NCBI GenBank assembly: GCA_037367355.1
Contig: CM074701.1
Location: 2,108,001 to 2,172,000 of the forward strand
Length of the DNA stretch: 64,000 nucleotides
Direction of reading: 5' to 3'
DNA from: Neoscytalidium dimidiatum
Taxonomy: Eukaryota > Ascomycota > Dothideomycetes > Botryosphaeriales > Botryosphaeriaceae
The position numbers and the translations under genes are program-made. Below, in pieces: positions 22,266 to 32,884 of this stretch. Within the stretch, counting starts at the first letter, position 1. Every line of letters begins with the position of its first letter. The notes under the pieces were generated by a model. It made no database searches and had not been told where the DNA came from. It was given only the letters and a program-made list of their open reading frames with translations.

Positions 22266-23651
22266 GTTGGAAAGTTATGAGAACGCCTGGGTATACTAAC
22301 CGAGATCCAGTATGAAAACCGAAGAGAGTGAGAAGCAGATCCGCTTTTGTTGCGACTACTTTTTAGTTGGGTTGAAACCCGATAGGTCGAATGCTTTTGC
22401 GTGGTCGTGGGGTGACCCAGACAGATTAACCGATGAGAAGAACCAACGAAAACCCGCCCGTTGAATGACTTGGCAAATGACGGTAGTTCTCGGGTGCTTC
22501 TGCCTTCCAGGAGAGGAAATTAGATTCCTTACGTTCCGAAGATTGCCAGAAGCTCGTGACAGCGTGTAGTGGTGTTACGCTTTCAGTCCTTGCGAAGGTG
22601 CTGGAGCTAGTATGGAATCCGTTTTCGTTACCGTGAAGGGCAGAACAGAGATGCGGGTTGCTTGTGAGACGCAGTCGACAGTCTAGCTTAGCAGCTGGGG
22701 CTCGCTGTCGGTGTAGAGTGACCAACTGCTGCCCAGAGCTTCAGCCGTGAAGAAATCCTCCAGTCACCGTCAGCTGCAGATATCACCAGAACAAGACCTC
22801 TTCCTAAACCGTCGCAATGCACTTCGAGCGTAGTTCAGCTGTGCGGAGCAGGAGCCGTCGCAAAGCCGATGGAGACCGAAGGAGTGCGGGATCTAGCAGC
22901 AGGAAGAATCCTCAATGACGAAGAAAGCCTTGTTGTCCGAACCGGAGGTGAAATCTGAGCGACTGGTGACTGGAGTGCTGTTGTATGACTTAAGGTACAT
23001 CGTGACAATTTCGAGCGTGGCGGTGGTGGTGGTCAGATGGTGACGGGAGCCACCATGCGCAGGCCGGGCGGAGTGGCCGTGCGCAGCAGAGCGGAGGAGG
23101 GTGAGCGGAGAGCGGAGGCGGGTGTGCGGGATGCGCGAAGCAGCTGTGGTGAGTCCGCGGGAGCTTGGGGTTGTCTGTCGGCGGAGCGCAGTGCAGTCGG
23201 AGGCGAGCGAGCTAGTAGGGCTGGGGTGCGAGAGTCGGGCTGGGCGGCGATCGCGATCGAGTAAACGAGGCAAGGGCCGCTGGGAGAGGATGGGTGAGGA
23301 GCGCGGTGGAGCAGTACTCAGTACAGGTAGTAGAGGTGGAAAAGGCAAGGGCTATTAAAGGAGGCAGCAGAGCGGAGATGAGTCGTAGGGAAGGCGGCAA
23401 CGCAGGCAGGACAGGTGGTCGGCGCGTTTGAGACAAGGCTGCTGACTGGAGAATAAAGGGTACTGGGGAGCAGACAGGTGGCCAAAGTCGAGATGGGGCC
23501 GATGCTAATCGCAGCGTCAGAAGACGTTGGTTTAGACGACGGTCCAGCGCGCGGCAGCCATGGTTGCTTGCTATGGGACGGGGACTCAGAGGGGAGAGGG
23601 TGGCGGGCTTTTGATAGAAGGAAGACCGGCGACGGGTGAGTGTATGACTGT

Positions 23652-23704
23652 CTGGCTGGCTGGCTGGCCTGCGCCTGCCCTGCCCTGCCCTGCCCGGCCC
23701 TGCC
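23652..23704. repeat. CTGG and CCTGC short tandem repeats
   Basis: Four CTGG units at 23652-23667 are followed by an imperfect CCTGC pentamer array at 23674-23704. They lie in the gene-poor, GC-rich region and have no coding context. Confidence 0.8.
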
Positions 23705-24165
23705 ATCTCAGCGTGCACGGGCCACCAATAGGCCGCCGCCCCCTCCAGTAGCGGCCGCGATGGCAAATACTGGACTGGCTGCTGGAGCAGTTTGGCTCGC
23801 GCGGCATCACACGGGTGCAACAGCGCGCTGCCTGCCTGGCTGCTTGGCCGCCCTCGCCGTCGGCGTCTGGCCTGCGCATCGCCTCGCTCCAGACGGCGAC
23901 GACCTGAATGCCGTGAGCCCGTCCGTGGTCCTCAGGCAGCGCCCTCGCTCGCGCCCGCGCCTACGCCCGCTGCCGCTCGTCATCGGCCAGCCTGGCCGGC
24001 TCCGGCTGGCGACCAGGCCCTGCGCCTGCGCCTGCAGCACCAAGCTCCAGCATCACCGCCCGCTCGCCGGCCGTGCCCGAGGCTGAGCGCTCGACTGGCG
24101 ACGACGCGCCCGCGCTGCGCGGCCCTGCATGCCCCGGGCGTTGCGCGCTGGTCGTGTCTGGCTAG

Positions 24166-24189
24166 CAGGCTGGCAGGCTGGCAGGCTGC
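24166..24189. repeat. three 8-bp tandem repeats
   Basis: CAGGCTGG, CAGGCTGG, CAGGCTGC in direct succession. Related to the CTGG motif array 500 bases upstream, so the area seems prone to replication slippage. Confidence 0.8.
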
Positions 24190-25622
24190 GAGCGACAGAA
24201 GAACAACGCGAGCTGGCTGTTTGCCATCCCCGCCAGCGCCGTCACCGCTTCCGTCGCGCGCGCGCCCGTCGTCAGCCTGCGCAGCGCGGGCGGCAGGAGG
24301 CAATCTGAGACACGCGCAGGGAGCTTGCGATCGAAGAGGGGAAAGGCTGCAGTGGGTGAGCATCTCCACGCCGTTGGACCCGCGCAACCAATGACAACCC
24401 CAACGAAGGAGACACACCCAAGCCGTGCCACTCGCTGATTCGGCCTGCCTCGACAGCTGCTGTCCCTCGAGATGCCTCTGCCCCGTCCTCTAGCGCGCCA
24501 CGCCTTGCGTGCTGCTAGCCGCACGAGGCCAAAGTGCCGTCCAGTGCTGCGACCTCCTTCCAGTTGGCCACCGCGTTGACTCACCCCTCGTCGCCCGCCG
24601 CCTTCGCCTTGCGCGCGCTCATCAGTTGTTGCTTCTGCGACGGTAGCAGCCTCACGGCCGTACGTCACGAAACGCCGCGGCCTCAATCGCAGGCAGCCTC
24701 CTCCGCGCCCGAGCGCGTGCACGGAGAGAGCTTCCGCGCAGGGCATGGCATGGCGGAGCGGCGCGGGCTGCAAGAGTGGGCGTGCATCGCCCCAGTGCCC
24801 CCCAGGCGGAGCTTTGTTACAGCAGCGAGCTTCGTATGAGCGATGACAGGCGATGACCTGCAGGCGCGGCATCAGAATCCGTCATTCTGCGCCGCGAAAT
24901 TGGCACGAATGCGGCGACAAAGACTGCTAATTGCCACGCATGCGGCAGCCGAACAAGCCCCGAGCGCGCGGCGGGTGAGTCAAGCGTCGACGGTCGACGG
25001 AAGAGGCCAGGGAAGCGCTGCCGCCGTCGCCTCTGCCGGTGCCTGTGCTGTGGCAGGCAGCAGGCGCAGCTGCCTGCTGAGCACGAAGATATTTTCTCCT
25101 CCCATGCGCCAGCGGCCCCGGCACAAGGCTCTCGCCACCACCTTGTCACTGCCGATGATGCTACTGCTGCTGCTGCCACACCAATCACCATGAGCAGCTG
25201 AGTGGCTGTCCGCTGCCTGGAGCTGCTGCGCTGACGGCGACGCTACGGCCACGGCCTCCCAGCCCAGAGTCACGCGCAATCTCTGCACGGCGGGCTGAGG
25301 TCCAACTAGCCACGTTGGAGATCGCAGGCCCACGACGTCCGGCCACGCGGAGCCCCATCCGGTCGGGTTCTCAAAATTGCGGTGATGGGAGCTGTTGCGA
25401 GAGCGGTCAAGAATCCAGGAAGCTCTGCCCCCGTGACTTGGACCGCGGAACGCTGGGAGGTACGAGTCCCTGGTCACGATGGACCAAACGACCCCACAAT
25501 ACCGCCTACCAGCTTCGCCGCCTACGACGCACTGTCCGCCGTTGCTGTGCTCTCAGCTGCGCTGACTGTGCTGTGCTCTGCTTGCCTGCCTCCGCTGACG
25601 TGCGAGAGTGGGCGCCGGCGGA

Positions 25623-25652
25623 ATGGCGCTCCGCTTAGCTGCGGAGCGCCAT
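25623..25652. repeat. perfect 12-bp inverted repeat (hairpin)
   Basis: ATGGCGCTCCGC and its exact reverse complement GCGGAGCGCCAT are separated by the six bases TTAGCT. It is a very stable GC-rich hairpin in either strand, with no nearby gene that would explain it as a terminator. Confidence 0.9.
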
Positions 25653-26487
25653 CGCGATCCTCCTCCCCTCTCTGTGGGCGTGCAGGCTTCCGCTTTGAAA
25701 GATCGGAATTGGAAGCTCGCCTAAAGTCAGCCCGGCCTGCCGTCACCCCGAGTCCCGCGTTTGTGGTGCCCATCATCGTGAGACTCGCCGAGCTTCTCGA
25801 ATGAACAGGCTGATGCTGGAAAATTCTGGGTCCGAGTGCCCATGGTGGAAACCGGTCCGCAGAAGGCGAGCAAAGACGACGTCGCCAAATGTCTTGGCTC
25901 TCCGCGAGGGCGGAAACAGACGCCCAATTCAAGCCATTAGGATCTTGATAATGTAGGGCGCTACTGAGTGGGTCCGGGTCTCATGCCTCCAGGTTTGTCG
26001 TGGCCAACCGACACTATTGGGCCGACATCTTAACATTGCCGATACTTGTGACACGGTGAATGACGTGGGTGAAACAAGAGAAGAAGGATGTGCACGCCTC
26101 CGAGCAATTTTCTTGATATTCAAGTGAGGCGTCCGTTTGAAGGGCTCCTATGAAGGTCAGGAGTACATCGGGATGTGAATCGGCAACAAATAGCGGGCTC
26201 CTTGCTGGACACCTCTTCCGTGCTGACACCGGCATAACTCAGAATGAGATATGCGGCTTCGGTGCAGATTTCCGGCCGGGGGAACCTGTGTGGCTGGTTC
26301 TCGTCCACCTCAGTCGCGTGTTTTGAAGATTCTGAGCCCTGAAACCGCGCGTCAGAAGCATAATTGGTGGCTGCGCCAAGCGCCGCGTCACCCCTCCCAT
26401 TGCTCCAGTGCTTGCTGATTCGTTCTGATATTTATTCCGTCTGTCTTATTCACAGCGAGTAAAAATAGGCTGTGCGTCGCAAGGCCC

Positions 26488-26503
26488 TTTTTTTTTTTTT
26501 TTT
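26488..26503. repeat. 16-base poly-T tract
   Basis: Uninterrupted run of T in the gene-poor region, at the point where composition changes from GC-rich to AT-richer sequence. Poly(dA:dT) tracts often exclude nucleosomes in fungi. Confidence 0.85.
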
Positions 26504-28270
26504 AAATCAACATTTCTAATGTCTAAAATTCAAAATGAACGCAATGAATGTTAGATAAAAGCACAAAGAAGATTTCTCTCGTCGCGTTCTGGACGTTGTG
26601 TATCTCTCGCAGTTCGTACCTCTCGAATAATTCAATTGAAAGTCGAAGCGTTTACAACCTTGCTTTAATGATCGTCTTCTAATCTCTAAATCCCCGTGAA
26701 AGCGGCAGTCGTGTGCTCACTCGACTATGAGAATCTGACTACAATCTCTAGAGTTTGAAATAGCCGTCCAGATTAAGTCCTTTGAAAAATAGAAAGGTGT
26801 TGGGAAGCTTTTATCTTAGGATAACTCCTTCGCCTCCCCAAGCGACCTTTATTGCTGTAGTCACGCGGTTGAACCCTTCTGTGCCACCCGCAATGGCGCT
26901 GGTAGCATTGCATCAGCAGCTGCGAGCTCGTCAGCAAATGGGCTTCGGTTATTACCATCTCAACGGTGAACTAAAAACCCCGATGCTCCCCTGGATCGCT
27001 AAATTGACTGGTTCTCGATGCATGTCTCAAATTAAGATAAAGCCACTCCAATAACTTAGAGTAGACTATATACCGGTCAGAGCACGGGATAGAACCGACA
27101 GCTGCAATCCGCAGTTACACAAATAATGAGTACTGTAAAGCCTTCGCATTCGTAATTACTACTGGGTATGAAGCTGTCGAACTGAAAAAGTACGACACTG
27201 TACTGTATACAGCGTGGGCTAGTGATCTTGAAATTGTCCTACAGAAGCTTTGACCAGAATACGAACAGGATATACGAGACCTCCATATCTTGATCTATTG
27301 TTAGACGTTACTTATGCGTGGTTGAATTCCGGAAACTCAAAGAACAAAGAAAAAGGCACATTCCCTGTAGGAAATCAAGAAGGGGCTGCGCTAAGACTCT
27401 TGCCATGATGTAGCGGTTACGCTCTTTCCCCGCTGTTACTGTCCCTTGTTGGAAAAGAGAGAGAGAAAGAGAGAAAAAAAAAAGGCCGCAGCACATGACT
27501 TTGATAAGGGAAACCAGAACTGCTATAGACCATAACCTGAGCATACCTTGCTCCAATCAGCGATAGCTTCCCTCCCACCCTCACAGTGTCTCCTATCCTA
27601 TAGATGCTATACTGGTTACCGGTCAAGCAAATCATTCCATCATGTGCTTGGAGTTAGTGGATCCTCGGGCGGTAGATCCGGTACCAAAAACCACATCCCA
27701 GGAACCTCTTGGCTCAGGTGCATGTCCGAAAGATCTCTGGAAGCCCACGTGTCCGCACAGGTACACAGATGCCTGCCCACTGCGCAGCCGACCGTGCAGA
27801 CAAACTAGACCGGTGAAGGTGGAGATACCTTTCCCCGTGATATACATCGCCAATCCGCTAGTCCAAGGCAGGCTAGCGCTGGATGTCGGCAAACCCGGTG
27901 AACAACGACACTTGGTTCGACGGATATACTAACAACTGGTGTTGAATCATCAAATATCGACAAGCGCACTCGAGGACTTAGCACTTGGCTGTTCAGTGAA
28001 AGCAGTTGTAGCGATGCCGGCAATAGAAATGAGGAGTCTTCCGCAAAATGGACTAACCTCCGCAGAGGATGTAACCGGCTAGCCGCTTTCGGCGAATCCG
28101 GGGAAAGTCGAGCAATCAGGATTCACCAATCTACGTTGCTGACAATCGCAACAACATCCGGTGTCGGGGACACAATTTCATGATAAACAACAGTTGCTAC
28201 GCCCCACCTTTCACGATCGTATGTAGCACAGTCACAAGATCTCGAGCCTCGAACGGTTTTTCGAGTCTAC

Positions 28271-29272
28271 ATGTCTAGCATCTTCCTGCGCACCCGTTTT
28301 CTCCGCAAGCCCTCAACCGTACCCATCAAGCCCACCACCACCTTCACCACCCGCACCATGGCCCACAGCACCAATGCAGCCTCCCCGCAGCTCCGCAAAA
28401 TCTCCGCCCTCATCCCGCCAAACTCCTGGGACAGCCACATGCACGTCACGGACCCCAGCTACCCGCTCTCCCCCACGGCCGCCTACGTGCCGACGACGCA
28501 CTCGCTCACCTCCGCCCTCGCTTTCACCACGGCCTACAACATCCCCAACCTGGTCTTCGTCCAGCCCTCCATCTACGCTAACGACAACAGCTGCCTCCTC
28601 GACGCGCTGCGCGCCCTAGGCCCGGCCCGCGGCCGCGCCGTCGTCGGCATCGACCCGGCCTCGACCGACCCCTCCACCCTCGCCGCCTGGCACGCGCTCG
28701 GCGTGCGCGGCGTGCGCGTCAACCTCAAGAGCGTCGGGCGCACGCCCGACCGCGCCGCGCTCGCGCGCGAGCTGCGCGCCCACGCCGACGCCATCCGCCC
28801 GCTCGGCACCTGGGTCCTGCAGGTCTACCTCGCCCTCGACGCCGTGCCCGTGCTCGAGGACATCGTGCCCGGGCTCGGCGTCAAGGTCTGCGTCGACCAC
28901 TTCGGGCACCCGGCGCTGCCCGCCGGCGAGGCGGCGGCGTCGGCGGCGCCCGATCCGTACGCGCTGCCCGGGTTCGCCAGCCTCGTGCGCTTGCTCGAGG
29001 CCGGGAGCACCTGGGTGAAGGTCAGCGCGGCGTACAGGATCGAGAGCGACCCGCGGCTGCCGTGGGTGGGCGCGATGGCGAGGGAGCTGCTGAGGGTGAG
29101 GGACGGGACGAGGTGCGTCTTCGCGACCGACTGGCCGCATACGCGGTTCGAGGGCGTGGATGTGGAGCCGTTCGTCGAGAAGTGCGTGGACGAGTGGTGC
29201 GAGGGGGACGCGAGGAAGGTGGAGAGGCTGTTCAGGGGCAATGCGGAGGAGCTGTGGGATGTGGGCCGTTGA
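28271..29272 (+). CDS. amidohydrolase family 2 (metal-dependent TIM-barrel hydrolase)
   Basis: Single exon, 333 aa. Metal-ligand motif SWDSHMHVTDP gives D54, H56 and H58 near the N-terminus. CVDHFGHPALP and FATDWPHTRFEG are the later His and Asp motifs of the amidohydrolase-2 family (PF04909), which includes 2-pyrone-4,6-dicarboxylate lactonase and decarboxylases. Fungal members of this size often hydrolyse or decarboxylate aromatic-ring cleavage products; the substrate here is unknown. The first 29 residues (SIFLRTRFLRKPS and onward) are basic and hydroxylated like a mitochondrial presequence; a second ATG at codon 30 could give a cytosolic form. Strong G/C third-position bias marks it as coding against an AT-richer surrounding. 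The antisense frame over it is a GC shadow. Confidence 0.9.
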   Translation: MSSIFLRTRFLRKPSTVPIKPTTTFTTRTMAHSTNAASPQLRKISALIPPNSWDSHMHVTDPSYPLSPTAAYVPTTHSLTSALAFTTAYNIPNLVFVQPSIYANDNSCLLDALRALGPARGRAVVGIDPASTDPSTLAAWHALGVRGVRVNLKSVGRTPDRAALARELRAHADAIRPLGTWVLQVYLALDAVPVLEDIVPGLGVKVCVDHFGHPALPAGEAAASAAPDPYALPGFASLVRLLEAGSTWVKVSAAYRIESDPRLPWVGAMARELLRVRDGTRCVFATDWPHTRFEGVDVEPFVEKCVDEWCEGDARKVERLFRGNAEELWDVGR

Positions 29273-30736
29273 GCGCGGTTGGCAAGGGGGCAAGACGGAT
29301 GAAAGGAGAGGTGGGATTGATTTGAGGTAACCCGAGCTGCGTGCTGCGTATGTAGGGTTGTGGGACTCGGGCTGCCCGGAGGAGGGCTGTGGGAGGAAGA
29401 GGATGTTGGGAGAATGCATGAAGGGGAGTAGGAGAGACAAATTTGTGTAAGGCCGCGTGCTTTTAGAGGTGGGGCGACAGAGGTTTCTGGCCAATCTGAA
29501 CTGCACATTGCTAATATTAGATGGTGTCGATCAAGACGTCAATTTGGGTGGTGGCGGGGTGTTGCTATTGCCACAGCTGCTGTCCTATGCACGATGAGTT
29601 GTAAGTCTGTGTCAGATAGATTCGTAACGAGACAGAGTCAGGCCTGCAAGCAGGAAAATGGGTCGCCTGGTAGCAACGGAGGGTCTGGACACGGAACCTC
29701 TGTGTGGGTTCATTGTTTGAGAGACTGCCAGTTGCGGTGGCACCGCAGCCGGTAGGTTTGTCGTGCCATCACCAATTACGGATATGACACTGGTTCCAAG
29801 GGGAAGGGTGTTGGCAGATAATTGAGGAGTGATTGGACATAGCGCCAGAGTCGTGCATTAGAGCTCGGTTGAGGTGGATGAGAGACATTTTGTGCTCCCT
29901 GCTGATGAGGTTGTGAGATCGTGGTCCTCCCGTGATATGGTCCCTTGCGTGGCTAGGTGAGCGTATGTCTTGGGAAGAGATCGTGCGCTCATTGCGGTGT
30001 TGTTCGGATATCCCGAGCATATGGCCAAGGGTCCAGACACATTATACCAAGCTTGATATGGACGGAACTTCCGGATTTGCTTGCTTTGATAACTGATGCC
30101 TTGAGTGAGGTGAAATGTAATTTTCATGTGATCAGAAATAACCCTTTTTCAGGGCCATTTGCCGCCTCACCTATAGCCGCTGAGCACAAAATTTGGTGGC
30201 TGCAGTGATTAAGGTAAGTGGACATCTTTGTTAACCCGGATTCACACGGAGCCACCTCATCACAAGAACGGCGGCTTCGCCCGGGTAAACCTGTTACCCC
30301 AGAGCACAGAAGGATGGCGTACATCGCACGTGGCTTTGATTACCGGACAGTTTCCCGAATGTAAGCAGCACACGCAAGCATGCAAATCTGACTGTGAAGA
30401 AACATGCGTTCGATTTGAGGGTCTATAGTATAAGCCTCTCCAATATCTGTTTCATTGTTTCAGCCCGAAAGAAGCCACCGTAACCTCGTACACCACAAGG
30501 CTCTCTATGCCTTCCGCGCACCCGGTACCCTTTCAGCCCGCTGCAGACGAACGATATGATCATAGAGAATTTTTCACGTAAGAAGATAGCCCATTAAGGG
30601 ACCTCATAGGAACCCACGCTCATGAATAAGGACAAACAAAAAGACCACCCAGTGTGAGTGCAGAACGAGAGTGAAAAGGAAAGTGGTATCTGGGAGCTCG
30701 TGAACCATGATGAACGTGATGCAGAAATCCGGTGAA
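29273..30736. other. convergent intergenic region, no gene seen
   Basis: Between the stop codons of the amidohydrolase (+) and pathogen-related protein (-) genes. Short overlapping frames only, with no domain or splice pattern recognised. Confidence 0.55.
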
Positions 30737-32884
30737 TTACTCCCTGTTCATGAGAAATGGACACTCAAGTGGAGAAATCTTGCTCATCTCAAGATACGTC
30801 GACTTCGCCTCCTCACTATCCGCTGCTGCAGCAACACCTTCACCAGGCTCTGGGCAAACGGCTTTCTCCATGTCTTTGGGGTGTGGGTGAACCTTGTGTG
30901 CAGGGCACTGCTGGAAGAAAGCTTCGGTAGGTGAGGCTTGGCTGCTGGCCTGGCCTTGCTCGGAAGCGCTCGTAATGCTGGAAGAATACGTACTCCTGCG
31001 CGGTGTGGGCGGGTCGGAGGCAGGGGGTGTCACGGCTGTCCAACTCCCAGCTTCGGAGCTCGCAGTCGAGGCATCGTGGTCAATCTCGACGGCGTCGTGG
31101 AATTTTTCAGGCTCGCAACCAGGTGCAGTATCGATGGTGTCGCACGCCTCGTGCCACTGCTCCAATTCGTGGATGTGGACAAGCTCAGACTCTACAGGTT
31201 GCATGGGCGCGTATGCGGGCATCAAGGACTGCTGCTGCTCCTCACGAGCCTGTAGTTGCGGTCGGACCGAGTCAGAAGTATCTGCCAAGGGGGCCTCAAT
31301 AGGCTGCTCGACGTTCGTGTGGGTGGGCTGCAATGTTTGCACAATAAGCTCGGGCTTGTGTTCCATCTTTGATTCGGATCGAGGTCCGTGGGCCTTGCTG
31401 CCTTGACCGTTGTTTGTATCCAGTGAAACGCCGGCAAGTTCTGCAGATCCTTCGTGAATAGATTGCTTCTCAGGTGATTTCGATCCAACATTCTGGGTCT
31501 GAGCAAAAGCTTCGGTTTCGTGGACTTGAATCGGTGCACTGTCAAGACGAGGGACTTCCTCGGTCTGAGGAGGTTGGGTAGAATTGCCTCTAGTAGACTC
31601 ATAGGCAACTGGCTGGAGGACGTCTGCAGACTCGTCTGACTTGGGTGGTTTCTCAGGCGATGCGGTCCTGTTGGCAAGAAATGTAGGCTCTTTGGTCACG
31701 CGCTTGGCCATTGGCTCCTTGTTGACAATGCCGTGAGGAGCGATCTGGCGAAACATCTCCATCGGGTCAAACCAAGTTTCAACCCGACGCAGCCTGATCT
31801 TATCATCGACAGTAGCCACGGTGACGCCCTGGATGTCGATGGAGCCACCATGGGCCTTAGCAGTGACCTTCTCGCCTTTACTGCAAAACCGTTAGCGGAT
31901 GACCTCATGCTGGAAAGCATCAATCGGGTCTTACTCGTTGAATCCAACGTAGTCGTTCTTCATGGTGCCCCAATGGCGCCAGCGGAAGGACACATGGGGT
32001 GGACCAGAGTAGACCTCGAGCACTTCCCAAGCGAAGGTGGGCATCATGCGTTTGAAGGTCTTGTGGCTCGAAGCAAAGTCTGAGTTCTCAGGGCTGTAGT
32101 ACTCGTTGGGAGCAATGATGGCATTGTAGGTGCCGACCTTGAGCATATGCTCAGCGCTTTGAGGAGGGTTGCCATTGATAGCGAAGGTGTAGTTAGGAGC
32201 GTCAATGGTCCTCCAATCCTCGATGCGGGGCTTGAAGGAGGCCTCGATCTCCCAGTTCTTGACCAGGTTCTCGACTAGTTGGATGAGGCTCCCGGCTTCA
32301 TGGTTCATCTGCTTGGCTAATTTACTTGGTCAGTCCTGATTCACTTGACAAGGGGTTGTCATGCATGCAAGCTTTGACGGTAAGCAAGGAGGTGGTAGGG
32401 GGAGAAGTGACACAAGGTCGACCGAACGGCGCCGGACAAAAGGTGTCCCAGGAAGTGTCTTGGAGTAAGCAGACATAGAGGTGGGGGAGATGGAGACGCG
32501 TGGAGGGACTCGTATGCAGCGGAGAATACATGCGCTGCAATGCAGCTCTCCTAACGTGCAGGTTGCAGGAGGCGAGAGGTGCAAAAGACACGAGGCTCCC
32601 ACGTGGCCGAGCAGAAAATGGCCCGATCGATTGTCTCCGTGATGCAAGGAGGGCAGTGATCTAACCCAAGGAAATGATGACATGTGCTCCCGCCCGGGTT
32701 GCGAGACAGGGCGGCACTTACTTTCGGCGTAGACCTTGCGGGTCTTGGAGTAGTCCGGGGGACGGCCGTACCTCCACTTGACACCAGTGTCCTTCAGGAC
32801 GGCATCGGCGTCAGTGAGGTAGTCTGGGAGAGCGGCAGCCTCAGGCCCGGTGAGGGCAGGCTGGGTATCGGCGGCAGCAGCCAT
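30737..32884 (-). CDS. pathogen-related (SnoaL-like) protein with long low-complexity tail
   Basis: Model: exons 32722..32884, 31935..32316 and 30737..31880 (1689 nt, 562 aa). The N-terminal 240 residues match the barley-type pathogen-related protein family: LPDYLTDADAVLKDTGVKW, YGRPPDYSKTRKVYAE, AGSLIQLVENLVKNWEIEAS, VGTYNAIIAPNEYYSPE, KTFKRMMPTFAWEVLEVYSG, RWRHWGTMKNDYVGF and VETWFDPMEMFRQIAP. Such proteins have a SnoaL-like alpha+beta barrel; no activity is established. Intron 1 is 405 nt, unusually long for this window, with a GTAAGT donor and TTAG acceptor; intron 2 is 54 nt. About 320 further residues are acidic, rich in E, S, P and Q, and end LECPFLMNRE, giving a protein over twice the usual family length. 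The tail is in the same exon as the domain end, so it is not a splicing artefact. Confidence 0.88.

Larger units (their letters stand above)
22266..28270. other. 6-kb gene-poor region upstream of the cyclin gene
   Basis: No supported gene. Reading frames between 22.4 and 25.9 kb are GC-driven, Ala/Arg/Pro-rich and open on several frames at once, the mark of non-coding high-GC sequence. From about 26.4 kb composition becomes AT-richer. It contains several tandem repeats, a perfect 12-bp hairpin at 25623-25652 and a 16-T tract at 26488-26503. Part is likely promoter and leader of the cyclin gene. Confidence 0.55.

Noticed and set aside
24162..24872. 236-codon minus-strand frame in the gene-poor region
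   Set aside because: Random-looking Arg/Ala/Gly-rich sequence with competing frames on the other strand.
28616..29506. 296-codon minus-strand frame
   Set aside because: Antisense of the amidohydrolase, whose catalytic motifs are intact on the plus strand.
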